Shown here: positions 59,182 through 64,000 of the stretch, in pieces
Layout of the letters: each line of letters begins with the position of its first letter
Position numbering within the stretch: the first letter of the stretch is position 1
DNA from: Bacillus sp. SA1-12
GTDB lineage: Bacteria > Bacillota > Bacilli > Bacillales > Bacillaceae
DNA: 64,000 bases
Reading direction: 5' to 3'
Assembly: GCF_000981385.1 (NCBI RefSeq)
Contig: NZ_LATZ01000010.1
Coordinates: 1-64,000 of the forward strand
Program-made: the position numbers and the translations under genes
The notes under the pieces: model-generated
Told to the model about the DNA's origin: nothing
The model's database searches: none
Seen by the model: only the letters and a program-made list of their open reading frames with translations

Positions 59182-60554
59182 TCAAAAAAATTTGGATTAT
59201 GATTATCGCTTTGCTAATGTTTGTTTCAATGGCCGCTTGTTCTTCTTCCTCTAGCAGTGAGGTTGAAAAAAGCGATGTTGATGTTGTTTCTGAAGTTGAG
59301 GGGACTGTTCGTGTCTCTCTCGCTGGCTGGCAGTTAGAAAGTGGAATTGATCCTATTACAGGCATTGAAAATATGGGATTTAATGATTTTGTTAAAAAAG
59401 AATTTGAACCAAGATATCCAAATATTAAACTAGAAGTTTACCAGGTACCTTGGGAAAATGCTCAGGCAAAACAAACGGCCATGTTACAGTCAGGAGATGT
59501 AGACATTATTTATACGGGAGGAGCTTTTGCTTCACAATGGCAGCAACAGGGCTTATTAAGAGGGTTAGATGACTTAATTGAAAATGATTCTGCATTTGAT
59601 CCTAATATCTATTTAAAAGGTGTTTGGGAAAACTCTTATAGTACAAAATCCTATGATAAGAAAGTTCATTTTGGCATTCCTGCTGTGTTAGGCAGAAGAA
59701 TTATCATGTATGATAAACAGCTGTTTGATGAGTGGGGAGTAGAGTACTTATCTGAAAACCCAACACCTCAAGAAGTATTAGAGAAAGCTAAAGCAATGAC
59801 TGGAAAAAATCCAAAAACTGGAGAAGAAAACTTCGGCATTTGGTGGGATGGAAAATCTCTAAATGCTTCATCCTTTGTTGCTTTAAGTCACGCTTTTGGT
59901 GCAACTGGAGGAGAAGGGACATTAAATGATTTAAAAAATATTAAGTGGAAATTGAATTCGCCAGAAATGGTCAAAATATTTGAATGGTTAAAAGAGGCAG
60001 CCAAATATGCTCCTCCTGGTATTTTAAATACACAAGGAAATGAAAACTTTGGATTAGAAAAAAATAATATTGGGATTCATCTTGATGCTACCGGGGCCAG
60101 CACAATGGGAGAAGTTAAAGCTTCAGGAAATAAAGAGTTGCTTGACCGGTTTGAATCAACTCTAAATCTTGGACCAAATGGTGAAGGATGGGTTGCGGTT
60201 GATCCTTTTGTAATGGCTAAAGATGCAAAGAATGTTGAAGCATCGTGGGAGGTTTTGAAGTTCCTATCAGGCCCTATTACTCAAGAATGGAACTATGTGA
60301 ATTTTAAAAGTACTCCAACCCTTGCAGATGCTAGTTTTGTCGAGGAAGATGATAAATACATGAAAACAGCAATGGAAATTGCTCAAATTTCAAAATCAAC
60401 ATTACTAGATGAAGCAAATCCGTTCTTCGGAAGTGAAATTGTGCCTGCTATTAATGGATTTATTAGTAAGGCACATAACGGCAATGCACCTGATATTCAA
60501 TCCTATTTAGATGATTTACAATCAAGAGCCGAAAAATGGTCTGCAAATCAGTAA
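59178..60554 (+). CDS. Sugar ABC transporter substrate-binding lipoprotein 2
   Basis: This 458-residue binding protein has lipobox SMAAC (Cys about residue 17) followed by a Ser-rich linker (CSSSSSSEVEKSDVD). The family-1 fold is seen in VRVSLAGWQLESGIDP, EPRYPNIKLEVYQVPWENAQAKQTAMLQSGDVDIIYTGG and VLGRRIIMYDKQLFDEWGVEYL. It serves permeases 2A/2B. AGAGGGGGT precedes the ATG. An inverted repeat after the gene may limit read-through into the next two enzyme genes. Confidence 0.9.
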   Translation: MIKKIWIMIIALLMFVSMAACSSSSSSEVEKSDVDVVSEVEGTVRVSLAGWQLESGIDPITGIENMGFNDFVKKEFEPRYPNIKLEVYQVPWENAQAKQTAMLQSGDVDIIYTGGAFASQWQQQGLLRGLDDLIENDSAFDPNIYLKGVWENSYSTKSYDKKVHFGIPAVLGRRIIMYDKQLFDEWGVEYLSENPTPQEVLEKAKAMTGKNPKTGEENFGIWWDGKSLNASSFVALSHAFGATGGEGTLNDLKNIKWKLNSPEMVKIFEWLKEAAKYAPPGILNTQGNENFGLEKNNIGIHLDATGASTMGEVKASGNKELLDRFESTLNLGPNGEGWVAVDPFVMAKDAKNVEASWEVLKFLSGPITQEWNYVNFKSTPTLADASFVEEDDKYMKTAMEIAQISKSTLLDEANPFFGSEIVPAINGFISKAHNGNAPDIQSYLDDLQSRAEKWSANQ

Positions 60555-60564
60555 ATTGCTTTTT

Positions 60565-60600
60565 ACCCAATAGAGAAGAGTATGATCCTCTCTATTGGGT
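60565..60600 (+). other. Stem-loop after binding-protein gene 2
   Basis: ACCCAATAGAGA (60565-60576) pairs perfectly with TCTCTATTGGGT (60589-60600). The following ATCTATTGTTTT is a poor T-tract, so it is a partial terminator or mRNA stabiliser. Confidence 0.75.
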
Positions 60601-60661
60601 ATCTATTGTTTTACATTAACAATATAACAACTCTATCAAACAATTAAACAGGAGGATAAAC

Positions 60662-61525
60662 ATGAAACTAGGTTTAAGCTCATATAGTTTATATTCGGCT
60701 TTAAAGTCAAAGGAATTAGATATTTTGCAAGCGATTGAATGGATTGCTGAACAAGGCGGAGAGCATATTGAAATTGTACCAATGGGTTTTTCATTAGACG
60801 ATAATCCATCATTAACAGATGAAATTCGTCAAAAAGCTGAAGCGGTTGGGATTGAGATTTCGAATTATGCGATAGGCGCAAATTTTATCACATCAGATGA
60901 AGGTCAATATGAACAGGAAATAGAAAGAGTATTAAAACAAGTTGATATCGCAAATCGTCTTGGGGTAAAACGTATGCGTCATGATGTAGCTTGGCGGCCG
61001 ATTGGAGAGATCTCAATCCAGCAATTTGAAGAGGATTTGCCAAAGCTTGCAGATGCATGCAAACGTATAGCCGATTATGCGACAGCTTATGATATTACCA
61101 CGAGTGTTGAAAACCATGGATATTTTGTTCAAGCAAGTGACCGTGTACAAACACTGCTTCATCACGTCAATAAGGCAAATTTTAAAACGACTTTGGATAC
61201 AGGGAATTTTTTATGTGTGGATGAGAACCCTATTTCAGCAATAAAGAAAAATATTTCCGATGCTTCTATGGTTCATATTAAAGATTTTTATTACCGGACT
61301 GGAAAACAAGATCCCGGGGAAGGCTGGTTTCAAACAGCCGCAGGAAATTATTTAAGAGGTTCAATAGTTGGTCATGGCGATATTGATATATATGAAGTTA
61401 TTAAGGTTATTAAGAATTCACATTATGATGGCTATATTTCGATTGAATTTGAAGGAATGGAAGAGTGTAAGCAAGGTTCAAGAATTAGCATGGACAATGT
61501 CCGCAGAATTTGGGAACAAGTTTAA
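60662..61525 (+). CDS. TIM-barrel sugar isomerase/epimerase 2 (AP-endonuclease 2 family)
   Basis: This 287-residue enzyme has the expected metal and catalytic segments: HIEIVPMGF, TTSVENHGYFVQ (Glu), TTLDTGNFLCVDENP (Asp), MVHIKDFYYRTG (His/Asp) and ISIEFEGMEECKQG (Glu). It resembles YcjR/IolI-like keto-sugar epimerases. It differs from the epimerase at 50176, so the cluster may hold two distinct isomerisation steps. ACAGGAGG precedes the ATG. It is paired with an oxidoreductase 26 bp downstream. Confidence 0.86.
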   Translation: MKLGLSSYSLYSALKSKELDILQAIEWIAEQGGEHIEIVPMGFSLDDNPSLTDEIRQKAEAVGIEISNYAIGANFITSDEGQYEQEIERVLKQVDIANRLGVKRMRHDVAWRPIGEISIQQFEEDLPKLADACKRIADYATAYDITTSVENHGYFVQASDRVQTLLHHVNKANFKTTLDTGNFLCVDENPISAIKKNISDASMVHIKDFYYRTGKQDPGEGWFQTAAGNYLRGSIVGHGDIDIYEVIKVIKNSHYDGYISIEFEGMEECKQGSRISMDNVRRIWEQV

Positions 61526-61551
61526 TAGAATAGAAAAGGAGAAGATAAGAT

Positions 61552-62613
61552 ATGAGTAAACTTAGAGTAGGGGTTATCGGTGCCGGTTCGATTTCAGATA
61601 TGCATTTACAATCGTATGAAAAAAATGAAAACGTTGAGCTAGTCGCTGTTTGTGATCTTAATATTATAAGAGCAGAAGAAAAAGCAACCCGCTATGGTGC
61701 TTCAACCTATTATAGTGATTTTCAATCATTATTGGCTGATGAAACAATTGATGCAGTCAGTATTTGTACATGGAATCATTCACATGCAGAAATTGCGATT
61801 GCTTCCTTAAAAGCTGGCAAACATGTATTAGTTGAGAAGCCGTTATGTACAACGGTTGAAGAGGCTAAGGAAATTGAAGAAACCGTAAAACACACGGGAA
61901 AGGTTCTTCAAGTAGGCTTTGTCCGCAGATATGCTTCAAATACGAAGATCTTAAAGGAATTTATAGATGCAAACGAACTTGGGGAAATTTATTATGCAAA
62001 AGCTTCATGCTTAAGAAGATTAGGAAATCCAGGCGGATGGTTTTCAGACAAAGAAAGATCCGGCGGGGGGCCGCTTATTGATCTAGGTGTTCACGTTATC
62101 GATATTTGTTGGTATTTAATGGGGAAACCAAAGGTAAAAACAATATCCGGCAATACATATTCTAAGCTGGGGAACCGAGCAAATGTTCAAAATCTATCAT
62201 TCTATAAAGCTGCAGATTATGATCCAGATAAAAACTCGGTTGAAGACTTGGCGAATGCATTGATTCGTTTCGAAAATGGTGCTTCCTTAATGGTTGATGT
62301 AAGTTTTACCCTTCACGCTAAAAAAGATGAAATTGCTGTCAAGCTATATGGAGATAAGGGCGGAGTGGAGATCGAGCCCGAACTATCCATTATTACGGAA
62401 AAGTATAATACGATTCTAAATGCTACCCCGCAAGTAGATTCGTTAACATTCGATTTTGTTCAAGGGTTCCAAAATGAGATTAACCATTTTGTCCTAAGCT
62501 GTCTTGGTGAAACTGAAACATTAAGTCCAGTAGAAGATGGTGTCGAGATGATGAAAATTTTATGCGGGATTTATGAGTCTAGTCAAAAAGGCACTGAAAT
62601 CAGCTTTGACTAA
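61552..62613 (+). CDS. Gfo/Idh/MocA oxidoreductase 4
   Basis: This 353-residue dehydrogenase has a perfect nucleotide motif GVIGAGSISDMHLQSY, VLVEKPLCTT, and the catalytic block GGGPLIDLGVHVIDICWYLMGKP with Asp, His and Asp. A longer central region (SKLGNRANVQNLSFYKAADYDPDKNSVEDL) resembles inositol or glycoside dehydrogenases of this superfamily. AAAAGGAGAAG precedes the ATG. It is the last enzyme of the cluster before a terminator. Confidence 0.88.
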   Translation: MSKLRVGVIGAGSISDMHLQSYEKNENVELVAVCDLNIIRAEEKATRYGASTYYSDFQSLLADETIDAVSICTWNHSHAEIAIASLKAGKHVLVEKPLCTTVEEAKEIEETVKHTGKVLQVGFVRRYASNTKILKEFIDANELGEIYYAKASCLRRLGNPGGWFSDKERSGGGPLIDLGVHVIDICWYLMGKPKVKTISGNTYSKLGNRANVQNLSFYKAADYDPDKNSVEDLANALIRFENGASLMVDVSFTLHAKKDEIAVKLYGDKGGVEIEPELSIITEKYNTILNATPQVDSLTFDFVQGFQNEINHFVLSCLGETETLSPVEDGVEMMKILCGIYESSQKGTEISFD

Positions 62614-62630
62614 CTTTTAGAAAATTTGAA

Positions 62631-62748
62631 GAGGATGTTCAAAACCAAAGGGTAAGACCCTCTAACACAATATAGAATCTAAATCTCTATAAACTTTATG
62701 TTTGTAGGAGTGAACGGACCCTTTTGAGCCATCCTCTTTTTTTTTTTT
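62631..62748 (+). terminator. Long terminator ending the transporter/oxidoreductase cluster
   Basis: GAGGATGTTCAAAA pairs with TTTTGAGCCATCCTC (minor mismatches), enclosing GGGT...GACCC pairs, then a 12-base T run. Confidence 0.85.
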
Positions 62749-62756
62749 AGGAGCCA

Positions 62757-63281
62757 ATGATGAATAAAGGATTAGAAATAAAAAGATTTGATACCATAGA
62801 GTATGTGCATGAAGTCAAAAGTGAATTTTCCAATCGAGGGATGGAAAGAACTGACACTTATTTTGAAAGATGCTTCAACGAAAATATCATTGGTGAAAGG
62901 GTAACGTTATTGGCCTACTATCAAGGCAATTTAGCTGGGTGCGGTCATTTAATTAACACATCAAGTTATCCTTTCTTCCTTGAAAACAGGATTCCAGAGA
63001 TTAATGATCTAAACGTTTTCCCTGAATACAGAAGAAGAGGAATTGCGGGAAACTTATTAGACGAGTTTGAGAGAATTGCCTCTGAAACTCATGAAATCAT
63101 TGGAATTGGAGTAGGATTATACAAGGATTATGGAAGTGCTCAAAGGCTGTATTGCAAAAAGCAATATATTCCTGATGGAAATGGAGTATTTTATCAAAAT
63201 GAGCAAGTGAAACCTGGAAATACTGTACCAGTAGATGATGAATTGGTGTTATTTTTTACGAAACAGCTATCTAAAGGCTAA
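62757..63281 (+). CDS. GNAT-family N-acetyltransferase
   Basis: This 174-residue protein has the GNAT core: IPEINDLNVFPEYRRRGIAGNLLDEFERIA contains the acetyl-CoA pyrophosphate loop RRRGIAG, followed by IIGIGVGLYKDYGSAQRLYCKKQYIPDG, the usual last strands. The acceptor is unknown. The AGGAG site lies directly after the T run of the preceding terminator, so the mRNA needs either a promoter inside that hairpin region or read-through. ATG 62757 or 62760 may be used. Confidence 0.87.
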   Translation: MMNKGLEIKRFDTIEYVHEVKSEFSNRGMERTDTYFERCFNENIIGERVTLLAYYQGNLAGCGHLINTSSYPFFLENRIPEINDLNVFPEYRRRGIAGNLLDEFERIASETHEIIGIGVGLYKDYGSAQRLYCKKQYIPDGNGVFYQNEQVKPGNTVPVDDELVLFFTKQLSKG

Positions 63282-63313
63282 AAATTTATCTTTCAATTTT
63301 TAGTAATTAAACA

Positions 63314-63399
63314 GGGTCAGACCCCTCCAACAAACAAGAATATATGGATTCTACCTATTTAAGATCCAATATATTGTGTTCGAGGGGTCTGACCCTTTA
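63314..63399. terminator. Bidirectional hairpin with GGGTCAGACCCC core
   Basis: GGGTCAGACCCCTC (63314-63327) pairs perfectly with GAGGGGTCTGACCC (63382-63395), then TTTAATCTT. Each arm is itself nearly palindromic. It separates the convergent GNAT and siderophore permease genes. Confidence 0.85.
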
Positions 63400-63433
63400 A
63401 TCTTAAAACATCCTTCTTTTCTAAGCCGCGTAC

Positions 63434-64000
63434 CTATTTCTTTAATAATAGATACATAAAATATGGTGCACCAATTAAAGCGACCATTATTCCTGCTGGA
63501 ATCCCGTCAGGTTCAATCACATTGCGGCCAATTGTATCTGCTAGTAATAACAGCCATCCTCCTATTAGAATGGCAACCGGGATAAACAGTTGATTCCTTG
63601 GCCCAACTAAAGCCTTTGCGATATGCGGCGCCAAAAGACCAATAAATGCGATTCCCCCTGTGACAGAAACAGCTGATGCGGCAAGGGCAACGGCAGTTAA
63701 AAGCAGGGTAATGCGTTCCTTTTCAATGGAAACTCCAACACCGATTGCTACAGGCTCACTTAAGGTTAGCAGATTCAAGCGATTGGCTTTATAGATCGTA
63801 AAAGGTATCAGAATGACCAGCCAGGGGAGTATAGCTAAAATAAATGGCCAGTCTGTTCCCCATATACTTCCGGCTAACCATTGAGCAATAAAGTCAACCT
63901 TTGTCCGTTCTGCAGATGAAATCAGGACGATCATCACCCCAGAGAGCGCCATGGAAAATCCGACTCCAATTAACACTAATCTTACCGGCTGCAGGCCGGT
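63434..64000 (-). CDS. FecCD-family iron-siderophore ABC permease (partial, truncated by window edge)
   Basis: The visible 189 residues are the C-terminal half of a BtuC/FecCD permease: GLQPVRLVLIGVGFSMAL, WLAGSIWGTDW, GVSIEKERITLLLTAVALAASAVSVTGGIAFIGLLAPHIAK and ADTIGRNVIEPDGIPAGIMVALIGAPYFMYLLLKK. The frame stays open to base 64000, so the gene continues to the right. A GTG at 63976 is internal. It would import ferric siderophore with a partner permease and ATPase outside the window. Confidence 0.92.
   Translation of the reverse strand, partial: TGLQPVRLVLIGVGFSMALSGVMIVLISSAERTKVDFIAQWLAGSIWGTDWPFILAILPWLVILIPFTIYKANRLNLLTLSEPVAIGVGVSIEKERITLLLTAVALAASAVSVTGGIAFIGLLAPHIAKALVGPRNQLFIPVAILIGGWLLLLADTIGRNVIEPDGIPAGIMVALIGAPYFMYLLLKK

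Overview
The window comes from a low-GC, spore-forming Bacillaceae bacterium, probably close to Neobacillus, Niallia or Mesobacillus. The evidence is a YjcZ-type sporulation peptide, two intracellular subtilisins, a Tat pair next to a PhoX-type phosphatase, a YocH-like LysM/3D wall protein, GGAGG-type ribosome binding sites, CcpA (cre) sites, and several Bacillaceae intergenic repeats. No rRNA, tRNA, prophage or CRISPR array was seen.

Region 1 (1-8.1 kb). A 44-residue BA3454-type stress protein is followed by a complete IS3-family element of the IS150 group. The element has imperfect terminal repeats, a canonical A AAA AAG frameshift site and a hairpin that covers the orfA ribosome binding site. 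Next come a yybP-ykoY manganese riboswitch with its terminator controlling a TerC-family protein, and an orphan PAS histidine kinase with a perfect cre site in its leader. A self-contained module follows: BlaI-type repressor, M56 membrane protease, then DoxX, BdbD and BdbC. Three copies of one operator (ACACTACA-N3-TGTAGTGT) lie in its two promoter regions; in both promoters the -10 box TACAAT sits inside the operator.

Region 2 (8.1-31.6 kb). This is mostly housekeeping and accessory chromosome: yjcZ, an orphan glgC, small proteins, an alkyltransferase-like protein, a YdjM-like hydrolase, a YocH-like protein with a WalR-type box, a secreted glycerophosphodiesterase, a Ktr/TrkA regulator, an aminotransferase, a sugar dehydrogenase lipoprotein, two intracellular subtilisins (one next to a leaderless endonuclease I), a phosphate-scavenging Tat operon behind a possible Pho-box array, a citrate transporter with a cre site, a nitroreductase and trhO. 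Many intergenic gaps hold long hairpin terminators that share a GGGTC-TGACCC-like core, plus three families of dispersed repeats.

Region 3 (31.8-48.4 kb). This is a pectin and rhamnogalacturonan utilisation locus: a secreted PL1 pectate lyase, a YesS-like membrane-anchored AraC regulator, an LplABC-type oligosaccharide importer with its second permease divergent, a YesL-like DUF624 protein, then GH43, GH105, GH28, an alpha/beta hydrolase and a fused pectin methylesterase (CE8)-rhamnogalacturonan acetylesterase (CE12). Only the lyase and the binding protein have export signals. The lyase would therefore cut polymer outside, the importer would take up decorated oligomers, and de-esterification and depolymerisation would occur in the cytoplasm.

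Region 4 (48.9-62.6 kb). A ROK repressor precedes a long co-directional cluster with a nearly mirrored gene order: TIM-barrel epimerase, three Gfo/Idh/MocA oxidoreductases, binding protein, two permeases, two permeases, binding protein, epimerase, oxidoreductase. No glycoside hydrolase and no ATPase subunit is present. This looks like a pathway that imports a sugar, glycoside or cyclitol and processes it by oxidation and isomerisation; the substrate cannot be read from sequence. The window ends with a GNAT acetyltransferase and a truncated FecCD-type siderophore permease gene that runs off the right edge.
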